From NCBI GenBank assembly GCA_002724555.1, contig PBOZ01000064.1, positions 1 through 44,729 on the forward strand: a DNA stretch of 44,729 nt, given 5' to 3'. Shown piece by piece: positions 33,138 through 41,771 of the stretch (positions are counted from its first letter, which is position 1; the number at the start of each line of letters is the position of its first letter). Made by a program: the position numbers and the translations under genes. Source of the stretch: Rickettsiales bacterium. Its GTDB lineage: Bacteria > Pseudomonadota > Alphaproteobacteria > UBA8366. Below the pieces are notes generated by a model, which made no database searches, was not told the origin of the DNA, and worked only from the letters and a program-made list of their open reading frames with translations.

Positions 33138-34493
33138 ATGGGAATTACTGCGGAACTTTGTGAAAAAATCGTGGCCACTAATTGGAATGATCTCAGTGAG
33201 GAAGCGATCCATCGCACGCGCCGAATAATTTTGGATGGCATTGCTGTTGCGGTTGCCGGTACGATACAGGAGGAAGCACCAGAAGTACTTGCCAAACATG
33301 TGAAAAAACTTGGTGGAACTCCAGACTCAACAGTTATCAATTTTAGGTTTAAAACCTCGCCCGTTGAAGCAGCCTATGTGAATGGCGCCGCGATGCACGT
33401 GCTTGACTTCGAGCCAATGTGGCAACCCGCAAACCATCAAGTTTCAACTACGCTACCAGCCATTCTTGCACTCGCAGAACAGCGAAAATCAAACGGCAGA
33501 GATTGCCTAACCGCAATGGTGAAAGGCATCGAAATCATGGGTTGGATCCGCGAGGCCTCAGATCAAAGCGACATCAAGACTGTACGGTTTCATCCACCAG
33601 GTCTCGTCGGCCCTCTTGGCTCCGTGGTCGCGTCAAGTCATATGATCGGCCTCGACGTTGAAAAGCTTCGTTGTGCGATCGGCATCGTTTCTTCCAGGGC
33701 GGGTAGTATTCTTGCAAATGTCGGTACCATGTCAAAATCAACGAATTGTGGACACGCTGTCAGCGAAGGTGTTGATGCGGCTTTGCTTGCCGAATGCGGC
33801 TTTACAGCCAATCCGGACGTTATCGAACACCCACGCGGATATGTCGCCAGCTACTTTGATGATCGATTTAAATTAAAAGAACTACTGAATTACGGACCGC
33901 CCTTCCGGGTTACCTCGCCCGGCTATGCAATAAAGATGTTTCCAAGTCAGTTCGGAACGCATTTCGTCATAACCGCAGGTTTAAACCTACGGAAGCAGGT
34001 TGGCGACCCAGCGCGTATCGAAAGTGTTAAGCTTACGACGCCGATGATGGCGTATATCGATCGACCATTTCCCGTCGATGGCTTGGACGGCAAGTTTAGC
34101 TGGCAATACACAACGGCATGCGCGCTGCTCGACGGCAAAGTCGTGATGGACAGTTTTACTAATGAACGACGGTTTTCAAATGACATGGAGACGATGCTTG
34201 GTCGGATCGAAGTCGAGATGCGCGATGATATCACTGGTAATTTTGACGAAATGTATGTGCTGGCGGAGGCCACACTCACCGATGGCACAACTGTTTCAAC
34301 CCGTTGCGACGGGCCACGCGGTAAATGGGGAACGCCGCCCATCCCAGAAGAAGATCACCTCGTGAAAGTACGCGATTGCCTCTCCCTTAAATACAATGAA
34401 GAGACCTGCGAAAAAATTATTTCACTTGCCCGTGAGTTCGACAAACTCTCCGCGGATCAAATTGTTGAATTGATGACAGTGTTATCTGGTTAA
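33138..34493 (+). CDS. MmgE/PrpD family protein, divergent
   Basis: The 451-residue protein has the MmgE/PrpD two-domain fold, with R-T-R-R-I-I-L-D-G-I-A-V-A-V-A-G near the N-terminus and the lid region late in the chain. The usual L-D-F-D-D-T-H segment reads H-V-L-D-F-E-P-M-W-Q, so two conserved acidic/His positions are changed, and a different substrate or a decarboxylase-like role is possible. The ATG at 33138 has GAGG 6 bases upstream; an ATG at 33126 lacks a ribosome binding site. It is first in a + strand series, 31 bases ahead of a beta-hydroxyacid dehydrogenase gene. Confidence 0.88.
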   Translation: MGITAELCEKIVATNWNDLSEEAIHRTRRIILDGIAVAVAGTIQEEAPEVLAKHVKKLGGTPDSTVINFRFKTSPVEAAYVNGAAMHVLDFEPMWQPANHQVSTTLPAILALAEQRKSNGRDCLTAMVKGIEIMGWIREASDQSDIKTVRFHPPGLVGPLGSVVASSHMIGLDVEKLRCAIGIVSSRAGSILANVGTMSKSTNCGHAVSEGVDAALLAECGFTANPDVIEHPRGYVASYFDDRFKLKELLNYGPPFRVTSPGYAIKMFPSQFGTHFVITAGLNLRKQVGDPARIESVKLTTPMMAYIDRPFPVDGLDGKFSWQYTTACALLDGKVVMDSFTNERRFSNDMETMLGRIEVEMRDDITGNFDEMYVLAEATLTDGTTVSTRCDGPRGKWGTPPIPEEDHLVKVRDCLSLKYNEETCEKIISLAREFDKLSADQIVELMTVLSG

Positions 34494-34524
34494 ATCACAA
34501 TACGAATAACAGTTGGGGCTAACG

Positions 34525-35427
34525 ATGAGTAATAAGAAGCTTGGTTTCATTGGTGTAGGCGCGATGGGTGGTCCGATGGCGATGCGTTTGCTTGATGCTG
34601 GATATGCGTTGACCATCTGCGACGTTAGCGAATCTGCGGTAGCTCCATTCGTCGCAAAAGGTGCGACAAGGGTCAAGACGCCAAAGGAAGTTGCGGATAA
34701 TGAAGATACAATCTTGGTAAGCCTCCCAACACCTGAAATTGTCTATCAGGTTGCCCTCGGCGAGAATAGTCTTACCAGAGGATCAAACCTTAAGGATTTT
34801 GTCGATCTCTCGACTACAGGTTCAGTTATGGCCCAAAAAGTCGCAGCCGGATTAGAAGCGCGAGGGGTCAATGTTCTAGACTGTCCCGTCAGCGGTGGAG
34901 TGAGAGGTGCCGAAGTAGGTTCGCTCGCCCTAATGATGTCAGGACCCAAGGACCTTGTCGAACGTGTGCGTCACATTCTTGAGAATATTGGCCGTAATCT
35001 TTTCTATATTGGTGAGACACGCGGCGCCGGGCAAACAATGAAGCTGGCAAATAATTTCCTATCAGCAATAGGAACAGTTGCAACGGCCGAAGCCGTTACA
35101 CTCGGAGTTAAAGCTGGCCTCGACCCGGCTGTGATGCTGGACGTACTAAATGCCAGTTCTGGTCGTAACAGCGCGACAGAAGATAAATTTCCAAAATCTG
35201 TTCTTACGGGCACCTATGACAAAAGTATGGCGCAACGCCTCTTGCTGAAGGACGTTCGCCTTTGCACAGAAGAAGCCGAAGCCCTTGGCGTGCCGATGTG
35301 GATGGGTGCTGCTATTCGTCAATTCCTAACCTTCGCCGTCAACCAGGGAACGGGTGACGATCCAAGCGTTGCCTTGGTGAAGTACTACGAGAAATGGGCC
35401 AACATAAAAATTGCCAAGAATGATTAA
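34525..35427 (+). CDS. NAD(P)-dependent beta-hydroxyacid dehydrogenase (3-hydroxyisobutyrate dehydrogenase family)
   Basis: The 300-residue protein is a beta-hydroxyacid dehydrogenase. It has G-F-I-G-V-G-A-M-G-G-P-M-A at the N-terminus, the substrate motif D-C-P-V-S-G-G (about residue 119), and the catalytic lysine Lys173 in G-Q-T-M-K-L-A-N-N. Members oxidise 3-hydroxyisobutyrate, tartronate semialdehyde and similar acids with NAD(P). The ATG at 34525 is chosen over an in-frame TTG at 34513. It lies 31 bases behind the MmgE/PrpD gene and 125 ahead of a crotonase gene, which suits the degradation of a branched hydroxyacid. Exact substrate unknown. Confidence 0.92.
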   Translation: MSNKKLGFIGVGAMGGPMAMRLLDAGYALTICDVSESAVAPFVAKGATRVKTPKEVADNEDTILVSLPTPEIVYQVALGENSLTRGSNLKDFVDLSTTGSVMAQKVAAGLEARGVNVLDCPVSGGVRGAEVGSLALMMSGPKDLVERVRHILENIGRNLFYIGETRGAGQTMKLANNFLSAIGTVATAEAVTLGVKAGLDPAVMLDVLNASSGRNSATEDKFPKSVLTGTYDKSMAQRLLLKDVRLCTEEAEALGVPMWMGAAIRQFLTFAVNQGTGDDPSVALVKYYEKWANIKIAKND

Positions 35428-35552
35428 TATCGAACTGAGATTTAGCACCTGCCCGTTAATTCAAAATATAAAAGCACGACATAGCATCCATGATCTAATG
35501 TACGATGCCGTTGAAGAATGAAACGTTTTAATCAAAATCGGGAATAGAAGTT

Positions 35553-36284
35553 ATGAGCGACGAGCCAGTTCTTCTCACAAGTAATAAAGAAACTACGAGG
35601 GTTTTAACTCTTAATCGCCCTAATAAACTTAACGCCATGAGCCATGCTTTGGTCCAAGAACTCATCAAGGGCGTCGATGATGCACACTCGGATGAGACAA
35701 TAACATCAATCATTATTAATGCTGAAGGCAGGGCATTTTCGGCTGGTGCCGATATTAAGGAGGCTGCGACCCGACATGGTGACAGTGCCGAAGAAGCCCG
35801 CCTCCATTTTAATAATTCTAGAGCAATTTATGAACTAGGTTCCCGAACCGACAAACCGATTATTGCTGCTGTACATGGCTATGTTCTCGGTGGTGGCTGT
35901 AACTTGGCGATTTCCGCTGACATGGTGGTCGCTGGCGAAAATGCTGTGTTCGGTTATCCGGAGGTTAAACGCGGACTCGCAGCAACGATGGTTACGCCAG
36001 GCCTCGTGCATCGTATCGGCCCTAAAGCGGCATTCGAACTTCTAACTTTAGCTGAAGACATTTCGGCCAAACGGGCGTTAGAGCTAGGATTAATCAATCG
36101 TATCGTACCCGACGACAAAATTTTGGATGAAGCAATTTCAATGGCGAAAACTCTTGCGGGCTTTAATCAACGTGCTATTCGAACAACCAAACGAGTATTC
36201 TTAAAGTCTACCGAAATGCCGTTTGCGCAGTCTCTGGATGCTGCAGGAGAAGCGATGCTGCAAATGCGGGAGATTGGGAAATAG
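35553..36284 (+). CDS. enoyl-CoA hydratase/isomerase family protein
   Basis: The 243-residue protein is a crotonase-fold enzyme, slightly shorter than usual (about 257). Oxyanion-hole segments are A-F-S-A-G-A-D-I-K-E and G-Y-V-L-G-G-G-C-N-L-A. The second hydratase glutamate is kept as Glu137 in Y-P-E-V-K-R-G-L, while the first is Asn117, a pattern seen in several hydratases and isomerases. The Shine-Dalgarno is weak. A 147-base A/T-rich gap with two inverted repeats separates it from the next gene, so the first unit of this strand probably ends here. It probably acts with the dehydrogenase just upstream. Confidence 0.9.
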   Translation: MSDEPVLLTSNKETTRVLTLNRPNKLNAMSHALVQELIKGVDDAHSDETITSIIINAEGRAFSAGADIKEAATRHGDSAEEARLHFNNSRAIYELGSRTDKPIIAAVHGYVLGGGCNLAISADMVVAGENAVFGYPEVKRGLAATMVTPGLVHRIGPKAAFELLTLAEDISAKRALELGLINRIVPDDKILDEAISMAKTLAGFNQRAIRTTKRVFLKSTEMPFAQSLDAAGEAMLQMREIGK

Positions 36285-36365
36285 ATCTCTCTAACTCCTC
36301 GCTTTTCTCCGTATTTACTAAGACACGTAAATTTGCGTTTCCCAAAAGTATCATTTTCAACCTCA

Positions 36366-36408
36366 ATTGTTTTTATTCAAACAATGGGTAATTACATTCT
36401 TTAGAATG
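36366..36408 (+). promoter_or_regulatory. two adjacent inverted repeats upstream of the IPNS-like gene
   Basis: ATTGTTT (36366-36372) and AAACAAT (36379-36385) form a 7-bp inverted repeat with a 6-base centre. Ten bases on, CATTCT (36395-36400) and AGAATG (36403-36408) form a 6-bp dyad with a 2-base centre. They end 23 bases before the ATG, where an operator or promoter would lie. No regulator gene is adjacent, so the binding protein is unknown. Confidence 0.35.
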
Positions 36409-36431
36409 AATTTCGGTCTATAGTGTCTTTT

Positions 36432-37490
36432 ATGAATGACCCCGCAAATAATACATCGGACCTTATCCCTACTTTAGACATCGGGCCGTATCTAGCTGGT
36501 GAAGCAGATGCGCTATGCCGTTTGAGCGGCGATTTGCGTAACGCTATGGAGAATGTCGGGTTCTATATTCTCGTGAATCACGGCATTTCTATGTCACAGA
36601 TCTCCGAAACGCTGGATGCGATCAAACGCTTTCACGAGCTGCCACTCGACGTGAAAATGGCTCTCAAAGGAAATGAACACAATGTTGGTTATATGGCGAT
36701 TAACAGCAGTGTATCGCGCGCCTCCCAAGTCGACGCAGAAGGAACAAGTCAACCGAACTTTGTTGAAGCCTTTTTTGTAAAGCGAGACTTGGCGGCTGAT
36801 CATCCGGATGTACGCGCGAATAAGCTATTTCGCCCCGCCAACCAATGGCCTGAGCCCAATACATTACCCGGCTTTCGGGAAATCGTCGTTTCATATTGCA
36901 AGACAATGGAGCAGCTCGCTCAGAAAATGCTCCCAGCCTATGCGCTCGCGCTTGACCTTCCCGAGCATTTTTTCAGCGAACCATTCGCGGAAGCGACATA
37001 TTCGTTTCGAATGTCGCACTACCCACCAGCTGAATTAGGGGAACCAGATCAGTTTGGTGTCTCGGCTCATACGGATTCAAGCTTCCTGACGATGCTACCT
37101 CAAGGAGACCTGCCAGGACTTCAAGTCAAACTGCCGGGCCACGATTGGCACCTCGTAGAGGCACCTCGTGGATCGATCGTTGTCAATTCAGGAGATCTCA
37201 TGCGCCGGTGGACCAATCATCGTTTTCTTTCTACACCGCACCGAGCGATTAACAACAATCCTGGCAAAGACCGATACGCCATTCCATTTTTCTTTGACGC
37301 ACATGTCGATTTCCCGATGGCTTGCCTTCCGACATGCAGCAGCGAAGACAATCAAGCCCGCTACGAACCAATCACCTACACCGAATATATGAAATGGTTT
37401 TCGCGCAAGAATTACGACCATGTTCGCGACAAAGTTGGCACCGAAGCCGAAGATCCGGGTGTTCCCAAAACACAGTCTATTCGCGACTGA
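36432..37490 (+). CDS. isopenicillin N synthase-like Fe(II)/2-oxoglutarate-dependent oxygenase
   Basis: The 352-residue protein belongs to the IPNS/plant-type 2OG oxygenase family. It has the N-terminal non-haem domain (P-T-L-D-I-G-P-Y; G-F-Y-I-L-V-N-H-G-I) and the catalytic jelly roll with iron ligands His213 and Asp215 in A-H-T-D-S-S, His270 in T-P-H-R-A, and the co-substrate arginine Arg281 in D-R-Y-A-I-P-F-F. The ATG at 36432 is preferred to a GTG at 36423; neither has a strong ribosome binding site. It may be a lone cistron, flanked by gaps of 147 and 265 bases. The substrate is unknown; a hydroxylase preparing a substrate for the CoA-transferases downstream is a guess. Confidence 0.92.
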   Translation: MNDPANNTSDLIPTLDIGPYLAGEADALCRLSGDLRNAMENVGFYILVNHGISMSQISETLDAIKRFHELPLDVKMALKGNEHNVGYMAINSSVSRASQVDAEGTSQPNFVEAFFVKRDLAADHPDVRANKLFRPANQWPEPNTLPGFREIVVSYCKTMEQLAQKMLPAYALALDLPEHFFSEPFAEATYSFRMSHYPPAELGEPDQFGVSAHTDSSFLTMLPQGDLPGLQVKLPGHDWHLVEAPRGSIVVNSGDLMRRWTNHRFLSTPHRAINNNPGKDRYAIPFFFDAHVDFPMACLPTCSSEDNQARYEPITYTEYMKWFSRKNYDHVRDKVGTEAEDPGVPKTQSIRD

Positions 37491-37496
37491 AAATTA

Positions 37497-37557
37497 CGTT
37501 GCCACGAAAGTTTTATCAGCATTCAGACCAGGCACAACTTATGAATCTGTGGCAACG
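37497..37557 (+). repeat. 9-bp inverted repeat with a 43-base spacer
   Basis: CGTTGCCAC (37497-37505) is the exact reverse complement of GTGGCAACG (37549-37557). It lies just behind the IPNS-like gene's stop, in a 265-base gap that holds no other obvious gene. It could close a long stem-loop in the 3' end of that transcript. No T-run follows. Confidence 0.35.
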
Positions 37558-37755
37558 CTCGTGACGCAATTGATCTGGCCACACCGACACCAAGTCCTGA
37601 TACTTTCGCTATGAGCACCCTGATATTTAGCACCGCCCCCATTTTCCTTTAAAAGACCTAAACAAAAAACCACTTACGTGTGCGCTTGGCCGCCCTTAAC
37701 CTTGCCCTGTCCCCGTCCGGCTTATCTTATCTTCTATTAGAAAGGACAGCCTGAC

Positions 37756-38898
37756 GTGAGTAAAAACGGTTGCATCGAGGATATGCTCGTAATCGAGATC
37801 GCTGATGGTTGGAGTGCAGGCGCCGTCGCTGGCAGGCTATTGTCCGAGCTTGGAGCGCGTGTCATCAAAATTGAACCGCCTCAGGGCGATCGTCTCCGGC
37901 GGCTTGGGCCCGGCCGGGATGCGTCTAGCAGTGCCAGCTTCCGCAATCTGAATACCAATAAAGAAAGCATTGTCCTCAACTTAAACGGACCGGACGGGTT
38001 GCAAATGTTTGACGCTCTCGTCACGAAATGTGACGTCCTGATCACTGATCAAACGACAGTTTTGGAAGCCGGTTTCAAAATCGATTTCGACACGTGGGCA
38101 ATAGCGAATCCCGGTTTAGTCGCTTGCCATTTCTCACCCTATGGACGTAAGGGACCGCTGGCTGGAAAGCTCGGAGGCGACTTAGTCGCGCAAGCCATGG
38201 GCGGTATTATCGCCACCACCGGGCATCCGGGCCAATTACCCCATAAAGCCGGGCCGCCACTCGCCATCCATAACGCTGCGTTAATGGGAGGTAGCTCAAT
38301 TCTTGCGGCACTTTTCGAACGTGAGATCTCCAAGATTGGTGCGGAGATCGACATGTCATTATACGACGGTATGGTTTCCCTCCTCTATACCTTCATGCCA
38401 GGCTACTTCATCTCCGGTAAGGCGCCAGGCCCACAAGGTAACCAGCATCCGATGGCTGCACCCTGGGACAACTATCCAACCCAGGACGGATGGGTGATAA
38501 TCTGTATGGCGGACGACCGTCAATGGCGCAATTTTCTGAATTTGATCGGTAAAGCCGAACTGGCAGACGATCCCCGCTATAAAACCAATGACGAGAGGGT
38601 GAAGAAAAAAATCCGTCCCGAAGTGAATCAACTCGTCATTGACTTCCTCGCCGATAAAACAACCGAAGAGGCCCTTAGGCTCCTGACGGATGGACAAGTC
38701 CCCGCCGGACCCATTTACAGTCTTCCAGAGTTAATCGAGGACGCACAATTCCGTGCCCGCGATATGGTGTGGGAAATGACCGACGAGAATGGCAAGATCT
38801 ATCGCACTCCCGGTTCCATATTCAAAATGACTGCCACGCCCGGCAAGATTTATAAACGCGCACCAGTGCTCGGTGAACACAGGGAAATCGCCCAATGA
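37756..38898 (+). CDS. CaiB/BaiF-type CoA-transferase homologue lacking the catalytic Asp
   Basis: The 380-residue protein has the family III CoA-transferase fold, with G-A-R-V-I-K-I-E at residues 33-40, N-T-N-K-E-S-I-V-L-N-L and a normal C-terminal V-L-G-E-H. In the region where the other copies carry the nucleophile (S-x-x-D-x-M-T-G/A), it reads P-L-A-I-H-N-A-A-L-M-G-G, with no Asp between about residues 165 and 185. The GTG start has AAGGA about 10 bases upstream. Its stop overlaps the start of a second CaiB gene (ATGA), suggesting a heteromeric enzyme whose other subunit supplies the aspartate; two-subunit family III transferases such as BbsEF are known. Otherwise it is a degenerate or repurposed paralogue. 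Confidence 0.88.
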   Translation: MSKNGCIEDMLVIEIADGWSAGAVAGRLLSELGARVIKIEPPQGDRLRRLGPGRDASSSASFRNLNTNKESIVLNLNGPDGLQMFDALVTKCDVLITDQTTVLEAGFKIDFDTWAIANPGLVACHFSPYGRKGPLAGKLGGDLVAQAMGGIIATTGHPGQLPHKAGPPLAIHNAALMGGSSILAALFEREISKIGAEIDMSLYDGMVSLLYTFMPGYFISGKAPGPQGNQHPMAAPWDNYPTQDGWVIICMADDRQWRNFLNLIGKAELADDPRYKTNDERVKKKIRPEVNQLVIDFLADKTTEEALRLLTDGQVPAGPIYSLPELIEDAQFRARDMVWEMTDENGKIYRTPGSIFKMTATPGKIYKRAPVLGEHREIAQ

Positions 38899-40064
38899 AC
38901 GCCCCACTTTCCGGCGTCCGGGTCCTTGAGCTCAGCGCCTACACAACAGGCCCACTCTCAGCACGCTATCTCTCCAACCTGGGCGCGGAGGTCCTCAAGG
39001 TGGAACCGTTAAAAGGCGAATCCATCCGCGGCTTCGCGTACAAAATCGATGGCGTAAGTTACATATTCCATGTCCACAATCTCAATAAGCGCGGTCTCGC
39101 GATCGACACCATGGTCGCGGACGGAAAAGAGGCGCTACTCGATCTCGTGCGTAAGGTTGACGTTCTAATCGAAAATTTCGCCTACGGTCGCATGCAGAGT
39201 TGGGGATTATCCTATGAGGAGTTATCGGCCATCAATCCTAAAATTGTCTACTGCTCTCTTTCCGGGTTTGGTCATGACGGGCCCTATCGCGACATGCGTG
39301 CCTTCGATACCGTAATCCAGGGGATGTCTGGTGTAATGAGCTTGACCGGCACAGCGGACTATCCCCCAACAAAAATTGGTGTCTCATCAGCAGATAATGT
39401 GGGAGCCGCCACCGGCACAATGGCGATTGTCGGAGCATTGCACCACAGACGCCGCACGGGGTGTGGCCAACATATCAATATCTCAATGCATGACGTCCAA
39501 GGCTGGATGTCGAGTGCAATTTGGGCCTATCTCGGCACCTCCGAAGGACCGCAGCGTCAAGGGAACCGTCACGCATGCCTAGCACCACAAAATTTATACG
39601 AAACGGCAGACGGCATGATCGTCATTGAGGTTGAGACCCAACTCCAATTGGATGCCGTCATCGACATGCTCAATCTCGAAGCCTGTTCTCTCGAGGACGC
39701 CAAACTCCGGGAAACAGAATTCGATCAATGCTTGAAGAAGTGGGCGGCTTGCCGTGATACTAAAAGTGCCCTATCCGAATGCGAACACCAAGGCATCCCG
39801 GCTGCCAAAGTCCAAAGCATGGAAGAAATTGCGGAAAGTGCCCATACTTGGGACCGGGAAATGCTCGTCGAACTTGAACATCCGGTTAGCGGTCCCCTAA
39901 AACTTCTTGGATCACCCTTCAAATCTAACCGTGCGCCTGGCGTCGTGTTACGCACCGCACCCGACATCGGTCAGGACACATGGACAGTGTTAACGGAATT
40001 ATTAGGGTACGATGAAGAAAAACTTAACACGCTCTCTAAAAACGGCGTAATTAATGGGTTTTGA
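38895..40064 (+). CDS. CaiB/BaiF-type (family III) CoA-transferase, probable catalytic partner
   Basis: The 389-residue protein is a standard family III CoA-transferase, with G-V-R-V-L-E-L-S and G-A-E-V-L-K-V-E in the N-domain, V-L-I-E-N-F-A-Y-G, and S-G-V-M-S-L-T-G-T. The likely nucleophile is Asp167 in S-S-A-D-N-V-G-A-A-T-G. Its ATG overlaps the stop of the preceding CaiB gene by four bases, so the two are translationally coupled and probably form a complex. It is followed after 22 bases by a class IV aminotransferase gene. The pair may activate an acid derived from an amino compound; the substrate is unknown. Confidence 0.92.
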   Translation: MNAPLSGVRVLELSAYTTGPLSARYLSNLGAEVLKVEPLKGESIRGFAYKIDGVSYIFHVHNLNKRGLAIDTMVADGKEALLDLVRKVDVLIENFAYGRMQSWGLSYEELSAINPKIVYCSLSGFGHDGPYRDMRAFDTVIQGMSGVMSLTGTADYPPTKIGVSSADNVGAATGTMAIVGALHHRRRTGCGQHINISMHDVQGWMSSAIWAYLGTSEGPQRQGNRHACLAPQNLYETADGMIVIEVETQLQLDAVIDMLNLEACSLEDAKLRETEFDQCLKKWAACRDTKSALSECEHQGIPAAKVQSMEEIAESAHTWDREMLVELEHPVSGPLKLLGSPFKSNRAPGVVLRTAPDIGQDTWTVLTELLGYDEEKLNTLSKNGVINGF

Positions 40065-40086
40065 TCGCTATTAGTAAGGAATAACG

Positions 40087-41037
40087 GTGACACATTCGAC
40101 CTCGACTTGGGCCTCTAATTCGCCACCTAAAACAACTCACGATGCGGAAGACGATCCGCGTAATCAAGATATTAAAATTTATGTCGACGGCGACCTCGTC
40201 CATCGCGACGAGGCGAAGATTTCGGTTTATGACTCTGGTTTCTTACTTGGCGACGGCATGTGGGAAGGGATGCGCCTCCATAATGGGAAATGGGCCTTTT
40301 TCGACGCGCATATGGACCGCCTCTTCGACGGACTGAAAGCAGCTTCTATCAAACTTCCGATGGACCGTCTTGAAATTCTCGACGCGCTGAACCTTACGGC
40401 GGCGGCAAATGGCATGACCGATAATGCTCACTGCCGACTAATGGTGACACGCGGCATCAAAGTTAGACCTTTTCAACATCCGTCATTATCGCTATCAGGA
40501 CCAACCGTCGTAATCATCATTGAACATTCTAAACCGGCCACAACAGTTGAGCCCAATGGCATTCGACTGGCAACGGTGCCTCAAATCCGTGGGCTCCCCA
40601 TGAGCCAGGACGCCAAATTAAATTCTCACTCAAAACTCAACTGCGTTCTTGCCTGCTTGCAGGCAGAGCAAGCAGGTGTTGACGAAGGTTTGATGTTGGA
40701 TCCCCACGGCTTCGTCAATACAACAAATGCCTGCAACTTTTTCATCGTCCGCAAAGGTGAAGTTTGGACTTCGACAGGCGATTACTGTTTAAATGGTGTA
40801 ACCCGCCAGAATGTGATTGACCTTTGCTTGGCCAACGGCATTCCTGTATCTGAACGCAATTATTCTCTAGTTCAGACCTACAGTGCCGACGAAGCGTTTT
40901 TGACAGGCTCCTTTGGCGGGCAGACGCCCGTAGGTGAAATCGATGGTCATCTTATCGGAGACGGTTCACTGCCAGGCCCAATAACTCGGGAATTACAGAG
41001 CTTGTATAAAGATTTGATTAAAAAAATAACCGCGTAA
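40087..41037 (+). CDS. class IV (fold type IV) PLP-dependent aminotransferase
   Basis: The 316-residue protein is a fold-type IV aminotransferase, the group of branched-chain, D-amino acid and (R)-amine transaminases and aminodeoxychorismate lyase. It has V-Y-D-S-G-F-L-L-G-D-G at residues 48-58, the PLP lysine Lys183 in S-H-S-K-L-N, the D-E-G-L-M-L-D segment, and G-V-T-R-Q-N for the phosphate site. About 27 extra polar residues precede the core. The GTG start has AAGGA 7 bases before it. It follows the two CaiB genes by 22 bases and probably makes or consumes their oxo-acid. It is convergent with the Popeye-like gene. Whether it is L- or D/(R)-specific cannot be decided by eye. Confidence 0.9.
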   Translation: MTHSTSTWASNSPPKTTHDAEDDPRNQDIKIYVDGDLVHRDEAKISVYDSGFLLGDGMWEGMRLHNGKWAFFDAHMDRLFDGLKAASIKLPMDRLEILDALNLTAAANGMTDNAHCRLMVTRGIKVRPFQHPSLSLSGPTVVIIIEHSKPATTVEPNGIRLATVPQIRGLPMSQDAKLNSHSKLNCVLACLQAEQAGVDEGLMLDPHGFVNTTNACNFFIVRKGEVWTSTGDYCLNGVTRQNVIDLCLANGIPVSERNYSLVQTYSADEAFLTGSFGGQTPVGEIDGHLIGDGSLPGPITRELQSLYKDLIKKITA

Positions 41038-41055
41038 ACCATCGAGTTGCCAAAC

Positions 41056-41739
41056 TCATTCTAGACCGGCCGTGCGCACGGTACCTGAATCCTTGCCCGT
41101 TAGCTTACGCGTTAAGTCCAAGCCAAAGACATGCTTTATCGCGATATCGATATTAGGATTGCGACGCAGTAGCCCTCGCAATGCTTCCTCCGGCCAAAAG
41201 ACATAACGGCTTTCAACCTTGGTCGTAACAGTCGCAGAAGCATCTCCGCCTTGAATGAACGACATTTCCCCTATCAAAGCTCCATCGCTTGCAGTGCCTA
41301 TTTCCTTGCCATCACGTTCGATACTTACCTCACCACTAAATAATAATAAGAGTCCATCGACAGGGTGTCCCTGCGTTGCAAATTTTTCACCCTTCTCAGC
41401 ATCGCGCCATTCAGCAATCCTCATGAGTTTCATAAACTCCACTGGCGCAAAACCCTGGAAAATCGTTTCGTATAATTCATTCTCGTCGTCACTGAATTGG
41501 ATCGCAGAGCGCTCCATTAAAATCCCAACAATACGCCAAACGTTAATAACCGTGAAAACGCTAAGCCAAAAGATAGGCAGCCACAGCGGCCCTACATCCA
41601 GAAAATAATTATAGCCAATACCGACCAACGAACTGACAATGGCAAGAAACCTTAGTAATAAAATATCTTTTAAATAGAAGGAGATCGCCGTCAGTAGAAA
41701 AGCGACATGCCCAACTAAATCGAAAATTGTCAGCTCCAT
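41056..41739 (-). CDS. Popeye-like membrane protein with cyclic-nucleotide-binding fold
   Basis: From the ATG at 41739 (GGAG about 8 bases upstream) the 227-residue protein has three hydrophobic segments (about residues 5-25, 27-47 and 50-72), then a cytoplasmic cyclic-nucleotide-binding-like domain (about residues 90-215) with F-S-G-E-V-S-I and I-G-E-M-S-F-I. This three-helix plus CNB layout is that of Popeye-domain proteins, cAMP effectors in animal muscle with bacterial relatives. In the phosphate-binding cassette the usual Arg is absent (G-D-A-S-A-T-V), so cAMP binding is uncertain. It stands between a convergent aminotransferase gene and the MmgE/PrpD gene. Function in bacteria is not established. 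Confidence 0.85.
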   Translation of the reverse strand: MELTIFDLVGHVAFLLTAISFYLKDILLLRFLAIVSSLVGIGYNYFLDVGPLWLPIFWLSVFTVINVWRIVGILMERSAIQFSDDENELYETIFQGFAPVEFMKLMRIAEWRDAEKGEKFATQGHPVDGLLLLFSGEVSIERDGKEIGTASDGALIGEMSFIQGGDASATVTTKVESRYVFWPEEALRGLLRRNPNIDIAIKHVFGLDLTRKLTGKDSGTVRTAGLE

Positions 41740-41771
41740 ATTTAAAACTCCAAATAACAACCTCAGAGCAT

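Noticed and set aside
41070-41081. 12-base perfect palindrome CCGTGCGCACGG
   Set aside because: It lies inside the 3' end of the Popeye-like coding sequence and has no T-run, so chance is the simplest explanation.
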